A DNA stretch of 64,000 bases from Brenneria roseae subsp. roseae. GTDB taxonomy: Bacteria > Pseudomonadota > Gammaproteobacteria > Enterobacterales > Enterobacteriaceae. Positions within the stretch are counted from its first letter, which is position 1, and each line of letters begins with the position of its first letter. Shown here one piece after another: positions 8,428 to 19,686 of this stretch. The DNA is taken from contig NZ_KZ819037.1 in the NCBI RefSeq assembly GCF_003115845.1, positions 42,251-106,250 on the forward strand, read 5' to 3'. The notes beneath the pieces were generated by a model. It did no database searches, had not been told where the DNA came from, and worked only from the letters and a program-made list of their open reading frames with translations. The position numbers were made by a program, and so were the translations under genes.

Positions 8428-10983
8428 CTAAAGTATCTGTAACCGCTGCTTCATGACCATCGACGCGCCTTCTGCCGCCGGCGTAATGCACAAATGAGAA
8501 AGCGCGCTGCTGCGGAAAGGGATCACCTGAGTTCGGCCATCAAGTTGTACGATCTGATAAAACTGCGGCAGGTTGAAATTAATAAAGCTGGAGCCATACG
8601 TGAAGCGATCGTGGGAAGACGAATAGAATCGGCTGACATCACGCACCAGCTCTTCCTTGCTGCCTTCACAGTGGTGATAAACTTCAACCCGGTTGGACTC
8701 ATCCAGAATATAGATATTAAAACCCTGATTTTCACTCAGATCTTCAAAGAAGAACTGGATAATCCCTTCACTGGCCACGCCATCTACCACGGGCGGCAAA
8801 TGCACATGATTGGTTTCAACCTGAACAGGCAGACCCTGTAGTTTATTATTGGAAATCGCACCGTAAAACTCGACGGCATTTTCCAGCTTCTGCACGGATA
8901 CGCTCAGGCGTTCAAAGAACAATCCCCAGGTCTGTCCCGCTACTTTCACCGCTTTGAAACGTCCCGGTTCCTGACGCGTACTGGTCAGACGCAGTTCAAT
9001 ACATTCCGATACCAGTTGCTGTACGCGGGTACGAATCAGACCGCGTAAATGCTGGCTATAGCAGAAGACTTCCAGCGATTCCGGCAGCGCCGCATCCTGA
9101 TGCATCTTGCCCAGAATGGTTTTCAACGCTTCCAGCACCGCCTGTTCACCACTGAAATGCAGCGTACGCACTTCGTTCCAGGAATTGCGATACAACAAAT
9201 CGATACTGCCCACCAGGCACTGCTGCTGTTGGCCGAAGCTGAAGACATCCAGTTGGCGGAAATCAAAATGCACGACCTGATTACGGAAAGCGGCGGTAGG
9301 ATCGTGCTCCAGGTTCACGATAATCGCCAGATGGCGAATCTCACACGGGCTGTACAACGCTTTCGGCGTCGGTGCCGGCAGGCGCAGCGGGAAATGGCTG
9401 GATACATCGGCCACCAGAGCCTGCAAACGAGTGATGTCACACAGCTCGTTACCCTTGATATACAACCGCGTACTGGGCGTTAGCAGGCCGTTAAAATAGG
9501 CCCAGGCCACCAGCTTGTTCAGATAGCGGTTATATTCCAGCGGCTGGTGGCTGATAATGGCGTCCATCGACGGCGCCTGATTGTACAGATACCAGCCGGA
9601 ACGGTTGGCGCGCCCGGCGGGAACATAAATAAAGGTCAGATTCGGTTCTGATAAATCAGGCGATATCTGCGGGTTCAGCAGCGTCACTTTGCCAGGCAAT
9701 GCTTCAAATGCGGCATAGAGCTTACGGGTTAATACGCCGATATCCTGCGGACTGGCACTCACGCTCAGATTGTTACGGCGGGCAAAGCGGATCAGGTTGC
9801 GATAGGTCTGCATCATCGCGTCGAGCAGTTCGTTGTGTGCTTCACGCACGCGCTCGATTTTCCAGTTGGCGCGGTTATCCAGCATGGCCAGATGTTCCGC
9901 ACTCCATCCCCATTCCTGAACCAGCTGACTTAAAATCTGGCGGCGCCAGCCTACGCAGGCCCGCTCCCGGGATAATTTCTCACAAACTTTTAAATAGAAA
10001 CATCGACGAGCCAGATCCAGACGGGTGGGATCGTTAATCGCCGTCAGATAATGGGTCACGCGCTCCAGCATCATACAGTAAGGATCCAGACCGAAAGAGA
10101 CGATCTCGCCTTTGTGCAGACGCTTTTTGATATCCATTGAAAGCAGGTGCGTATCGGGATATTCCCAGGAATAAGCCTCCAGCAGCAGTGTTTTCAATAC
10201 CGCTTTATAAGGAGAATCGATACTTTTATAGAGCTGCCACAGGCTGGCGCCGAAATACTCTTCCGCGGAGAGCGTACTTAGCCCGCCTAAATCCAACCAC
10301 TCGTTCGGCGCCAGTGCGCCCTGCGCATACAGGGACAAGACGTATTCGTCGTAGTTTGCTTCTTCTTCTACCGGCACCATGTTCCACAAAATACGCTTGC
10401 CCGCCATGCGGACAGCCGTACGGTAGAACTCATCCAGCAACAGGATATGCTGGGTGGAACCGCAATCCTCACCACCGAGGCTGCCGCTTTCATTATGGCG
10501 GAAGCGATTTTCGTCCATCAGGAAGAAGCTGACATCCACCCCTTGTGCGGCGGCCCACTGTTCCAGCAACGTGCATTTCTGCTGTAACCGTAAACGTTCT
10601 TCATTATCAAGCCAGGACTGATGACAGACCCAGATGTCCAGATCGGAACTGCAACTCTGGCCAATTGAGGCCGTGCTGCCCATAGAATAGAGGCCAGTGA
10701 TGGGCAATTCGCCTTGCTCATGCGAATTCTCCAACTGACCCCATCTTAATTCGATGTTATCCAGGTAGTGCTGTTGTTTTTCATCGGGCGTGTAAATGCA
10801 GATACCGTGCGGAACCTTGCCTTCAAGGTAGCCCGGCATCAAGGGGTGATGATGATGTAATAAAATCGGCAGAAGACTGTAGACCTGCTGAAAAGCGGGT
10901 TTCATTGCTCCCAGAGCACGGTCAACGCGTAGTTGGTTGATCGCATCCAGTCTTTGCTTCAAAGTCTCGATGTAGAAGTACAA
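8428..10983 (-). CDS. cyaA: Class I adenylate cyclase
   Basis: CyaA makes cAMP from ATP, and cAMP-CRP carries the catabolite response. The product is 851 residues (848 in E. coli). It starts at a TTG codon (10981-10983, [19 protein letters not shown]), like the weak TTG start of E. coli cyaA. The nucleotidyltransferase motif [19 protein letters not shown] (residues 102-120, acidic D114 and D116) marks the catalytic N-terminal half. The C-terminal half is the glucose/EIIA-responsive regulatory domain. It is divergent from hemC and has a CRP site in its promoter. Confidence 0.99.
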   Translation of the reverse strand: MYFYIETLKQRLDAINQLRVDRALGAMKPAFQQVYSLLPILLHHHHPLMPGYLEGKVPHGICIYTPDEKQQHYLDNIELRWGQLENSHEQGELPITGLYSMGSTASIGQSCSSDLDIWVCHQSWLDNEERLRLQQKCTLLEQWAAAQGVDVSFFLMDENRFRHNESGSLGGEDCGSTQHILLLDEFYRTAVRMAGKRILWNMVPVEEEANYDEYVLSLYAQGALAPNEWLDLGGLSTLSAEEYFGASLWQLYKSIDSPYKAVLKTLLLEAYSWEYPDTHLLSMDIKKRLHKGEIVSFGLDPYCMMLERVTHYLTAINDPTRLDLARRCFYLKVCEKLSRERACVGWRRQILSQLVQEWGWSAEHLAMLDNRANWKIERVREAHNELLDAMMQTYRNLIRFARRNNLSVSASPQDIGVLTRKLYAAFEALPGKVTLLNPQISPDLSEPNLTFIYVPAGRANRSGWYLYNQAPSMDAIISHQPLEYNRYLNKLVAWAYFNGLLTPSTRLYIKGNELCDITRLQALVADVSSHFPLRLPAPTPKALYSPCEIRHLAIIVNLEHDPTAAFRNQVVHFDFRQLDVFSFGQQQQCLVGSIDLLYRNSWNEVRTLHFSGEQAVLEALKTILGKMHQDAALPESLEVFCYSQHLRGLIRTRVQQLVSECIELRLTSTRQEPGRFKAVKVAGQTWGLFFERLSVSVQKLENAVEFYGAISNNKLQGLPVQVETNHVHLPPVVDGVASEGIIQFFFEDLSENQGFNIYILDESNRVEVYHHCEGSKEELVRDVSRFYSSSHDRFTYGSSFINFNLPQFYQIVQLDGRTQVIPFRSSALSHLCITPAAEGASMVMKQRLQIL

Positions 10984-11079
10984 GACGTTTCGCCTGATTA
11001 TCCCAGTGCCTAGAAAAAACCCCGTATTCCAAATTTGCCAATGATAAAATTAGAGGAATGTTTGGCAAAATATCGCTGG

Positions 11080-11101
11080 AAACGTGATCAATTTAACACC
11101 T
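11080..11101 (-). promoter_or_regulatory. CRP site in the cyaA promoter
   Basis: On the minus strand the site reads TGTTAAATTGATCACG at its core. This is the same 22-bp box that overlaps the E. coli cyaA P2 promoter, where cAMP-CRP represses its own cyclase gene. A plausible P2 is TTTACG, 16 nt, then TTAAAT overlapping the box. The rest of the 10984-11312 divergent region shows only this promoter, the hemC promoter candidate and an A/T-rich stretch. Confidence 0.85.
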
Positions 11102-11253
11102 TGCTGATTAAGCGTAAAGAAAGTAAAGAAAGTTAGATTTATCTATCTTGCTTTTATTACATTTTTTCATTCGCAAAATCAGCCCGACTTCTCATTCCCA
11201 CCTTCCTGCGCCTCCCGTCATCGTTTTAAAGGCGCACCGGCAATGTCCGTAAC

Positions 11254-11283
11254 CTGACACTGGCGCACCATCAATGATACGAT
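11254..11283 (+). promoter_or_regulatory. Possible hemC promoter
   Basis: CTGACA (11254-11259), an 18-nt spacer and TACGAT (11278-11283) would give a start about 25 nt before hemC. The match is moderate and this is the only reasonable sigma-70 candidate close to the gene. Confidence 0.4.
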
Positions 11284-11312
11284 GGTGGAAAATGATAAAA
11301 ACGGTATCAAGC

Positions 11313-12254
11313 ATGTTAGACAATATTATTAGAATTGCCACCCGACAAAGCCCGCTTGCGCTGTGGCAAGCACAATATGTTCAACAGCGTTTGACGCACA
11401 TCCACCCCGAACTTCAGGTCGAGTTGGTCCCCATGGTTACCCGTGGGGATATCATTCTGGATACCCCGCTGGCGAAGGTTGGCGGCAAAGGTTTATTTGT
11501 CAAAGAATTAGAGTTGGCGCTGTTGGAAGACCGCGCCGATATTGCCGTTCACTCCATGAAAGATGTGCCGGTCGAATTCCCTGACGGTCTCGGTCTGGTC
11601 ACCATTTGTGAACGCGACGATCCCCGGGATGCCTTCGTTTCCAACCGTTACGCCAGCCTCGATCAATTACCCGCAGGCGGCTGCGTCGGCACCTCCAGCC
11701 TGCGCCGCCAGTGCCAGCTGCGCGCCAGACGGCCCGATCTGACAATTCGGGATCTACGCGGCAACGTGGGAACGCGTCTGTCAAAACTGGACAACGGCGA
11801 ATACGACGCCATTATTCTGGCTGTCGCGGGCCTGAAGCGCCTGAAACTGGAAGATCGCATACGCTGCGCGCTCAGCCCGGAAGAATCGCTGCCCGCCGTC
11901 GGTCAAGGGGCGATAGGCATTGAATGCCGTTTGGATGACGAACGTACCCAACGGTTACTTGCGCCGTTGAATCACGCCGCCACCGCCGCCCGCGTACGGG
12001 CGGAACGAGCAATGAATGTACGTCTGGAGGGCGGATGTCAGGTTCCCATCGGCAGTTATGCCGAATTGGAAGGCGACGATCTGTGGCTACGCGCATTGGT
12101 TGGCGCTCCCGATGGCAGCCGGATGATCGTCGGTGAACGTACCGGCAAAATAGCGGATGCAGAACAAATCGGTATTGCGCTGGCGGAAGAATTGTTGGCA
12201 AAGGGCGCCCGGGCGATCCTTCAAGCTGTCTACCAGGAAACGCCTTCATCATGA
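11313..12254 (+). CDS. hemC: Hydroxymethylbilane synthase (porphobilinogen deaminase)
   Basis: HemC joins four porphobilinogens into hydroxymethylbilane in the heme pathway. With the start [14 protein letters not shown] at 11313 the protein has 313 residues, exactly as in E. coli; a longer upstream frame is discounted. The dipyrromethane cofactor is carried by Cys242 ([12 protein letters not shown]), and the catalytic Asp84 is in SMKDVPVEF. Its stop overlaps the hemD start (ATGA at 12251-12254). Confidence 0.99.
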   Translation: MLDNIIRIATRQSPLALWQAQYVQQRLTHIHPELQVELVPMVTRGDIILDTPLAKVGGKGLFVKELELALLEDRADIAVHSMKDVPVEFPDGLGLVTICERDDPRDAFVSNRYASLDQLPAGGCVGTSSLRRQCQLRARRPDLTIRDLRGNVGTRLSKLDNGEYDAIILAVAGLKRLKLEDRIRCALSPEESLPAVGQGAIGIECRLDDERTQRLLAPLNHAATAARVRAERAMNVRLEGGCQVPIGSYAELEGDDLWLRALVGAPDGSRMIVGERTGKIADAEQIGIALAEELLAKGARAILQAVYQETPSS

Positions 12255-12991
12255 CCATTCTGGTGACTCGGCCATCCCCGGCAGGTGAGCAACTGGTGAC
12301 CCGATTGAGAAAACTAGGCTACAGCGCCTGGCACAGCCCGCTGATTGAATTCTCACCGGGCCGTGAACTGGATCGACTGCCTGCCTTGCTGACAGCCTTG
12401 CGTCCCGGCGACATGGTGTTTGCGCTCTCACAGCATGCGATAGATTACGCGGTTCCACCGCTGGCACGGGCCGGCAGCGGCTGGTCATCGACGCTGTCCT
12501 ATTATGCCATTGGCCGGACAACCGCGCTGGCGTTGCACAAAGTCAGCGCACAGCCCGTTTCCTACCCCCAGGATAGAGAAACCAGCGAAACATTATTACA
12601 ACTCCCCGAACTCCAGCATGTTAAGGGCAAACAAGCGCTATTATTACGAGGTAATGGCGGCAGAGCGTTGCTGGGCGCCACGCTCGCCGAACGTGGCGCA
12701 ACGGTGGTTTACTGTGAATGCTATCAACGCTGCGCCGTATATTATGACGGGCTGGAACAGAGTCGCCACTGGCAGCAGGCTGGCATTGACAGGCTGGTGA
12801 TCACCAGCGGAGAAATGCTACAACAGATCTATAATTTAGTTCCTGATTATTATCGAACTTCCTGGTTACTCGGATGCCAGGTGATCGTAGTCAGTGAACG
12901 CCTGGCAATACAGGCTCGCCAGCTTGGCTGGAGCCATATTCGAGTAGCCGATAACGCCGACAACGATGCGCTCGTGCGCGCACTACAATAA
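12251..12991 (+). CDS. hemD: Uroporphyrinogen-III synthase
   Basis: HemD closes hydroxymethylbilane with D-ring inversion to uroporphyrinogen III. It has 246 residues, as in E. coli. It begins [16 protein letters not shown] and carries the family's conserved [12 protein letters not shown] and [13 protein letters not shown] segments. It is translationally coupled to hemC by a 4-nt overlap and is followed 23 nt later by hemX. Confidence 0.97.
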   Translation: MTILVTRPSPAGEQLVTRLRKLGYSAWHSPLIEFSPGRELDRLPALLTALRPGDMVFALSQHAIDYAVPPLARAGSGWSSTLSYYAIGRTTALALHKVSAQPVSYPQDRETSETLLQLPELQHVKGKQALLLRGNGGRALLGATLAERGATVVYCECYQRCAVYYDGLEQSRHWQQAGIDRLVITSGEMLQQIYNLVPDYYRTSWLLGCQVIVVSERLAIQARQLGWSHIRVADNADNDALVRALQ

Positions 12992-13014
12992 ACCTGATCA
13001 TGGGATGTACCATT

Positions 13015-14142
<1,128 letters not shown>

Positions 14143-14144
14143 AT

Positions 14145-15338
14145 ATGTTGAGAGTCCTGTTGCTGTTTCTGATCCTGATTGCAGGCGTGGTGCTCGGGCC
14201 AATGGTTGCAGGCCATCAAGGCTACGTTCTGATTCAAACGGATAACTACAACATTGAAACCAGCGTTACCGGGCTGGTGATTATGCTGGTGTTGCTGTTC
14301 CTGGTCCTGCTGGCCGTCGAATGGATTATCCGCCGTATTTTTCGTACCGGCACCCGCACGCGTGGCTGGTTCCTTGGCCGTAAGCGCAACCGGGCGAAAA
14401 AACAGACCAAAGCGGCGTTGCTCAAACTGGCAGAAGGGGATTACCTACAGGTCGAGAAATTACTGACTCGTAATGCCGATCATGCCGAACAACCGGTGGT
14501 CAATTACCTGCTGGCGGCCGAGGCGGCTCAACAGCGCGGTGATGAATTCCGCACCAAACAATATCTGGAACGGGCGGCGGAAATCGCCGATACCGACCAG
14601 TTGCCGGTTGATATCACTCGCGTCCGCATTCAACTGGCGCGCCATGAAGATCACGCTGCCCGTCACGGCGTTGACCGTCTGCTGGAAGTCGCGCCTCGGC
14701 ATCCGGAAGTCTTGCGTCTGGCTGAACAGGCCTTTCTGCGTACCAGCGCCTATAGCGCGCTGCTGGATATTCTGCCCGCCATACGCAAACTGCCTGCGCA
14801 CAACGAAGAGCATGTGTTGGCGCTACAGCAGCAAGCCTACCTCGGGCTGATGAATCAGGCGATGGCAGACGGCGGCAGTGAGGGCCTAAAACAGTGGTGG
14901 AACAGCCAAAGTCGTAAAATTCGGCACGAGGTGCCTTTACAGGTGGCGATGATCGAACATTTGATTGAATGCGATGACCACGATACCGCGCAAAAAATCA
15001 TTCTTGATGGGCTCAAACGCCAGTATGACGAACGGCTGGTTCTGTTGATGCCGCGCCTCAAAGCGGGCGATCCGGACCAACTGGAGAAAATGCTGCGTCA
15101 GCAAATCAAACAGCAGGGCGCTACGCCGTTGTTGAATAGTACGCTGGGGCAATTGCTGATGAAGCACGGCGAATGGCAACAGGCCAGCGATGCTTTCCGC
15201 GCTGCGCTGGAACAACGTCCGGATGCGTATGACTACGCATGGCGCGCCGACGCACTTGATCGGCTTCATTTACCCGAAGATGCCGCCCAAATGCGCAGAG
15301 AAGGTTTGTTGCTCACGTTGCAACAGCCCGCCGAGTAA
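14145..15338 (+). CDS. hemY: HemY, TPR protein of heme synthesis
   Basis: This 397-residue inner-membrane protein has two N-terminal spans (residues ~1-20 and ~42-62) and a periplasmic/cytoplasmic tetratricopeptide body. It is associated with late heme synthesis in Enterobacteria. The ATG at 14145 has an AGGAGG ribosome site 7 nt upstream, which rules out the in-frame TTG at 14139. Conserved landmarks are GPMVAGHQGYVLIQTDNYNIE, HAEQPVVNYLLAAEAAQQRG and WRADALDRLHLPEDAAQMRR. It is the last gene of hemCDXY. Confidence 0.96.
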   Translation: MLRVLLLFLILIAGVVLGPMVAGHQGYVLIQTDNYNIETSVTGLVIMLVLLFLVLLAVEWIIRRIFRTGTRTRGWFLGRKRNRAKKQTKAALLKLAEGDYLQVEKLLTRNADHAEQPVVNYLLAAEAAQQRGDEFRTKQYLERAAEIADTDQLPVDITRVRIQLARHEDHAARHGVDRLLEVAPRHPEVLRLAEQAFLRTSAYSALLDILPAIRKLPAHNEEHVLALQQQAYLGLMNQAMADGGSEGLKQWWNSQSRKIRHEVPLQVAMIEHLIECDDHDTAQKIILDGLKRQYDERLVLLMPRLKAGDPDQLEKMLRQQIKQQGATPLLNSTLGQLLMKHGEWQQASDAFRAALEQRPDAYDYAWRADALDRLHLPEDAAQMRREGLLLTLQQPAE

Positions 15339-15343
15339 TCATG

Positions 15344-15372
15344 AATGGGGTACCAACGCGGCGCCCCATTTT
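15344..15372 (+). terminator. Likely terminator of the hem operon
   Basis: AATGGGG (15344-15350) pairs with CCCCATT (15364-15370) across a 13-nt loop and runs into T residues, 6 nt after the hemY stop. The U-tract is short, so efficiency may be modest. Confidence 0.5.
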
Positions 15373-15594
15373 CCTGAATCGTCTCAATTTCTCCCCCCTT
15401 CCCTTGATTCTCCGTATTGACCCTCAATGTCTAACGGTGAAAGGTCCTTTTGCACCGTTTGCTATGCTTTGACGGTACATAGATATGCCGGGTTCAAAGG
15501 CTGATTCACGCAACAAGCGCGATTGGTACCGATACCGCGACAAAATCCGTCAGGCAAGATGCCTCGATGAACGCAACATACCGGGAGTGAAAAA

Positions 15595-16272
15595 ATGAAC
15601 GTATTGATGGTCCTCACGTCACATGATCAACTGGGAAATACGGGTAAAAAAACGGGTTTCTGGTTGGAAGAGTTCGCTGCGCCTTATTATGCGTTCAGGG
15701 ACGCAGGGGCCGTAATCACACTGGCCTCACCGAAAGGCGGACAGCCGCCGCTAGATCCCAAAAGTGACGAACCGGATGCTCAAACCGAAGACACCGAGCG
15801 CTTTAAAAAAGATGCCGCAGCGCAGGCCGCGCTGGCCTCCACGCAGCGGTTATCCGATGTAAAAGCAACTGATTTCGATGCCATCTTCTACCCGGGCGGC
15901 CACGGCCCGCTGTGGGATTTAGCCGAAGATCGTCATTCGATCGCGCTGATCGAATCATTTTCTCAGGCAGGTAAACCCGTCGGCGCGGTTTGCCATGCCC
16001 CCGGCGTACTACGCCACGTCCGTGGCGCCGACGGCAATTCGCTGGTAAAAGGCCGCAAAGTGACCGGCTTCTCCAATTCCGAAGAAGAGGCCGTGCAACT
16101 TAGCCATATTGTGCCGTTTCTGGTTGAGGATGAGCTGAAACAAAAAGGGGGGATCTATGAAAAAGGCCCGGATTGGCAACCACATGTCGTAACCGACGGG
16201 TTGTTAGTGACAGGGCAAAACCCTGCCAGCTCAGCACCGGTTGCAACCGCATTACTAAAACTGCTGCTCTGA
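15595..16272 (+). CDS. DJ-1/PfpI superfamily protein (Hsp31-like, possible glyoxalase III)
   Basis: This 225-residue cytoplasmic protein is of the class-I glutamine-amidotransferase-like fold. The nucleophile elbow AVCHAPG has Cys133 and His134, and a conserved Glu lies in FWLEEFAAPYYAF (~residue 25). This Glu-Cys-His arrangement is that of Hsp31-type DJ-1 proteins, many of which convert methylglyoxal to lactate without cofactor or act as deglycases. The sequence LTSHDQLGNTGKKTGFWLEE matches the fungal/bacterial Hsp31 branch rather than E. coli HchA. It is a single gene with no obvious partner. The upstream gap 15373-15594 contains no gene that I can see. Confidence 0.85.
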   Translation: MNVLMVLTSHDQLGNTGKKTGFWLEEFAAPYYAFRDAGAVITLASPKGGQPPLDPKSDEPDAQTEDTERFKKDAAAQAALASTQRLSDVKATDFDAIFYPGGHGPLWDLAEDRHSIALIESFSQAGKPVGAVCHAPGVLRHVRGADGNSLVKGRKVTGFSNSEEEAVQLSHIVPFLVEDELKQKGGIYEKGPDWQPHVVTDGLLVTGQNPASSAPVATALLKLLL

Positions 16273-16303
16273 ATCTTCCCGGTTACACCAGGGACGGCGG
16301 GCA

Positions 16304-16335
16304 AAAAAAACGCTTACCGTTAGTCGGTAAGCGTT
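16304..16335 (-). terminator. Strong hairpin terminator (minus-strand orientation)
   Basis: A perfect 11-bp stem, AACGCTTACCG (16309-16319) and CGGTAAGCGTT (16325-16335), with a 5-nt loop is preceded on the + strand by eight A's. Read on the minus strand this gives a stem followed by a long U-tract. A's also follow it on the + strand, so it works best for minus-strand transcripts. Confidence 0.75.
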
Positions 16336-16445
16336 GAAAAAAATCAGGTCTGTAAGACAACAGTACGGTGCCTCACTCAACGTTATGTCCGGGGAAATCC
16401 GATGGAGATCGTGAAACCTTCATCTGGAGTTGGACGATAGGCACC

Positions 16446-16688
16446 TCAAATTGGCTCTGCGTCATTCCCAGGATTATGAAGCCGAAGCAAACATAGAAGG
16501 TGGAATGAGCATCTACGTTTATATTTAAGCACAAAATATGCCAATGCGTACATCACAATTACCACGACGGCATCAGTCCACCATAATTGGCTGATAAAAA
16601 TCATATTTTTATTTTCCTGCAAGCAATATACGACGAGAAAACCGAGCGAAGAATAAACGAGATGAGCGACAAAAAACGTCGCCTCCAA
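16446..16688 (-). CDS. Possible small membrane protein
   Basis: This 80-residue frame (TTG start) has two hydrophobic stretches, FFVAHLVYSSLGFLVVYC and WTDAVVVIVMYALAYFVL, and a basic tail. It is followed by the minus-strand terminator at 16304-16335, which suggests that something is transcribed in this direction. There is no ATG and no clear ribosome site, and I recognise no family; it could be a gene remnant. Confidence 0.3.
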   Translation of the reverse strand: MEATFFVAHLVYSSLGFLVVYCLQENKNMIFISQLWWTDAVVVIVMYALAYFVLKYKRRCSFHLLCLLRLHNPGNDAEPI

Positions 16689-16842
16689 GAGACAGATTAC
16701 TGAGCTTACAGTTTAATCATTATTAATCAATAAATTACACGTCGCTTTCCGGCGACACGCCATACAGGTCTTGTCGTTAAATCACAACAACCACAATATT
16801 TACCTCCGGCATGACTCGCTGCCAGGCCGGAGATACCAGCCC

Positions 16843-18000
16843 TTATGCCTGAGCGAGTTTTTCCAGACTTTGTTTCGCTATCTGATACAGATAATGCGCC
16901 GTCGGGAACAGCGCGCGATCGTCCACGCGAAATTTCGGATGATGCAGCGCATACGGGCCGCCAGACCCTACCATCATAAAGGTGCCGGGCAGCTTTTGCT
17001 GATAGAAGGCAAAATCCTCGCCAATCGGGCTGGCATCGACACGACGCGCTTCAAAACCTTCTTCACTCGCCACTTCCAGCGCGAAATCGACCCATTCCGC
17101 CGTATTGATCACCGATGGCGGCCCTGCATGCCAGATAAACTCGATTTCCGCGCCAAAAGTGCTGGCAATACCTGCCACGATTTGCCGGAAACGCTGTTCA
17201 ATCAGATCGCGAGCCTCCTGACTGAAGGTTCTCACCGTCCCTTCGAGATAAGCCGTATCGGGAATCACGTTCCAGGTACTGCCGCTGTGCACCTGAGTAA
17301 TCGACACCACGGCATTGTTATCGGAAGGAACGGTACGACTGATGATGGTCTGCACCGATGAAATCAGCTGACCCAGAATCACAATCGGGTCGTTGCCCTC
17401 ATGCGGCTTCGCCGCATGGCAACCCTTTGCCGCGATCTTGATTTCAAAGCGATCAACGCCAGCGGTCAATGCGCCCTCTTTGCCGCCAATCACCCCAACC
17501 GGCAGCGTCGGATCGTTATGAATACCAAAAATTGCCGCGGCGTTGTCCAGTGCGCCGGTGGCAATCACTTCCGGCGCGCCCAGCCCCGTTTCTTCAGCCG
17601 CCTGAAACAGAATACGCACGGTTCCTTTCAGCTCCGGTTCAATCTTCTTCAGCAGAATCGCCGCGCCCAGCGCAGCGGAAGAATGAAAATCATGTCCACA
17701 GGCATGCATGACGCCTTTGCTGGTTGAGGTGAATTCCACGCCTGACTCTTCTTCGATAGGCAGGGCATCGATATCGGAACGAACGACCACCAGCGGACCT
17801 TCCTGTTGACCGCCGATTTCCGCGACCAGCCCCGTTTTCAGCGGTAATTCGAGAATACGAATCCCTTCTTTTTCCAGAACTTCTCTGATCTTGCGCGTTG
17901 TTTCAAATTCCTGGTTTGATAATTCAGGATGCCGATGCAGATCGTGTCGGAATGCCTGAATAAACTGAGCCAGCGGCTCATGCTGAGATGCTATTTTCAT
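16843..18000 (-). CDS. M20 family amidohydrolase (N-acetylcysteine deacetylase type, YxeP/SndB-like)
   Basis: This 385-residue M20D metallopeptidase shows the metal-binding segments VMHACGHDFHSSAALGAA (first half), AAEETGLGAPEV and GEDFAFYQQKLPG near the C-terminus. M20D enzymes cleave N-acyl amino acids. It is the last gene of the operon lyase-acetyltransferase-binding protein-permease-ATPase-M20. The same set of functions in Bacillus subtilis yxe/ytm operons disposes of S-(2-succino)cysteine, where this enzyme removes the acetyl group from N-acetylcysteine. The specificity assignment rests on context. Confidence 0.85.
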   Translation of the reverse strand: MKIASQHEPLAQFIQAFRHDLHRHPELSNQEFETTRKIREVLEKEGIRILELPLKTGLVAEIGGQQEGPLVVVRSDIDALPIEEESGVEFTSTSKGVMHACGHDFHSSAALGAAILLKKIEPELKGTVRILFQAAEETGLGAPEVIATGALDNAAAIFGIHNDPTLPVGVIGGKEGALTAGVDRFEIKIAAKGCHAAKPHEGNDPIVILGQLISSVQTIISRTVPSDNNAVVSITQVHSGSTWNVIPDTAYLEGTVRTFSQEARDLIEQRFRQIVAGIASTFGAEIEFIWHAGPPSVINTAEWVDFALEVASEEGFEARRVDASPIGEDFAFYQQKLPGTFMMVGSGGPYALHHPKFRVDDRALFPTAHYLYQIAKQSLEKLAQA

Positions 18001-18082
18001 TAATGCCTACTCCACATTATCCGCCCTGTTTACGGGCGTGCAGGTTGCCTGTCCGTCAGGGGACTTTTTGTTTGTTTTTGGG

Positions 18083-18844
18083 TTAAATATCGTACTCAAC
18101 CGGCTCGGGGATCTTGGTCAGCTGACGCAGGAAACGCTGTGTCTGCGGGTTATCAGAAAAACTGATCACTTTTTCCGCCGGGCCTTCTTCAACAATATGA
18201 CCGTCCGCCATGAAAATTACCCGATCGGCCACTTCCTTAGCGAACTGCATCTCATGCGTCACAATCACCATGGTAGTGTTGTTTTTTGCCAGCTTCTGAA
18301 TCACCTGCAACACTTCGTGCACGCGTTCCGGGTCCAGTGCCGACGTTGGCTCATCGAACAGAATCGCTTTCGGATCCACCGCCAGTGCCCGCGCAATACT
18401 GACTCGCTGCTGTTGCCCGCCGGATAACGTCACCGGGTACTGCGCCGCCTGCGGCAATAGCCCCACCTGTTCCAGCAATGCCAACCCCATCTCGTTGGCT
18501 TGCTTTTTCGGCATTTTCTTCACCACGATCAACGCTTCCGTGACGTTTTCCAGCGCCGTCTTGTTTTTGAACAGGTTGTAGTTCTGGAATACCATCGCCG
18601 TCTGACGGCGCAGGGCGTAGGCCTCTTTGGTTGAATAACGGCGCGTATCCAGCAATTGCTCGCCGATCTCAATCGTGCCTGACTCGGGCGTTTCCAACAG
18701 ATTCAGGCAGCGCAACAACGTAGATTTACCGGAACCGGAGGGGCCGATGATAGCCACGACTTCACCTTTCGCGATATCCAGGCTGATATCGTTCAGCACC
18801 ACCTGATCGCCAAAGCTTTTAGTGAGATTCTTTACACTGATCAT
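18083..18844 (-). CDS. Amino-acid ABC transporter ATP-binding protein
   Basis: This 253-residue ABC ATPase of the polar-amino-acid (cystine/TcyN) type has Walker A GPSGSGKST near residue 35, Q-loop MVFQNYNLF, signature LSGGQQQRVSIARAL, Walker B AILFDEPTSALD and the H-loop VTHEM. It lies 9 nt after the permease gene and energises import of the substrate caught by the lipoprotein at 19687-20475. Confidence 0.95.
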   Translation of the reverse strand: MISVKNLTKSFGDQVVLNDISLDIAKGEVVAIIGPSGSGKSTLLRCLNLLETPESGTIEIGEQLLDTRRYSTKEAYALRRQTAMVFQNYNLFKNKTALENVTEALIVVKKMPKKQANEMGLALLEQVGLLPQAAQYPVTLSGGQQQRVSIARALAVDPKAILFDEPTSALDPERVHEVLQVIQKLAKNNTTMVIVTHEMQFAKEVADRVIFMADGHIVEEGPAEKVISFSDNPQTQRFLRQLTKIPEPVEYDI

Positions 18845-18853
18845 TTCAGCCCC

Positions 18854-19525
18854 TTATCGCTGTAGCGAGTGATTCAGTTTCTTTTCCAACTGCTTTTGCA
18901 GCCAGGCATAAACAATGATCACCAACCAGTAAATCAAACCCACCACCAGGAAGGTTTCGAAGAAACGCAATGATTCTGCGGCAATCATCTTGCCTTCCGC
19001 AAACAGCTCAGATACGCCCAGCGCGAACGCGACCGAGGTGTCTTTAATCAGGGAAATAAACGTGTTGCCCGTCGCGGGTAACGCATTGAGCATCGCCTGA
19101 GGCAACACAATCCGACGATAAATCTGCGCCTTATTCATGCCGATGGATAACCCGGCCTCTGTCTGGCCAAAATCCACCGAGGCCAGCGCCGCACGGAATA
19201 TCTCCGCCATATAAGCCGACGTTTTCAGACTGAAACCAATAATGGCTGCCGTCATCGCATCAAGGTTGGATAACCCCGGGAAAATCTGCGGCAGACCGAA
19301 ATAGATGATAAACAGCTGCACCAGAGAAGGAATACCGCGGAATAGAGAAATGTAGAGCTCTACGATTTTCACCACGATGATGTTTTTGGTTTCACGAACC
19401 AGCGCCAGTACCAGACCGATAGCCATGGCAAACAACATCGACACCACAGCAAGCAGCAGCGTGGTCGGTAAATAGCTTAGTACCTGGGGAAAGACCTTTA
19501 GCAGGTAGGCGAGATCGATATTCAT
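18854..19525 (-). CDS. Amino-acid ABC transporter permease
   Basis: This 223-residue inner-membrane protein is of the HisMQ/TcyL type, with about five spans. The EAA loop is EAGLSIGMNKAQIYRRIVLP, preceding LPATGNTFISLIKDTSVAFALG, the usual signature of polar-amino-acid permeases. It is separated from the upstream binding-protein gene by a 161-bp gap that contains an ERIC-like repeat. The rest of that gap shows no gene. Confidence 0.95.
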   Translation of the reverse strand: MNIDLAYLLKVFPQVLSYLPTTLLLAVVSMLFAMAIGLVLALVRETKNIIVVKIVELYISLFRGIPSLVQLFIIYFGLPQIFPGLSNLDAMTAAIIGFSLKTSAYMAEIFRAALASVDFGQTEAGLSIGMNKAQIYRRIVLPQAMLNALPATGNTFISLIKDTSVAFALGVSELFAEGKMIAAESLRFFETFLVVGLIYWLVIIVYAWLQKQLEKKLNHSLQR

Positions 19526-19557
19526 GAGTCATACCATTGATACTGCCATCGGTGCAG

Positions 19558-19643
19558 TATTCCCGCCATACTTCAAGCTGCATACGCTTTGCGCTGTTCA
19601 AAACGACAACGTTTTGTCCTGCAACCCGAATTATTTCGGGTAT
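19558..19643. repeat. ERIC-like repeat variant inside the operon
   Basis: The ends (CCGCCATACTTCAAGCTGCA and CCTGCAACCCGAATTATTTC, then GGGTAT) match ERIC termini, but the centre differs. It holds a hairpin CAAAACG-ACAA-CGTTTTG (19599-19616) instead of the usual ERIC core. It lies between the binding-protein and permease genes and would be part of their mRNA. Confidence 0.6.
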
Positions 19644-19686
19644 CGCCGCACCGACGGCATTAAAATTATCGTGAGCGTGCCACGAA

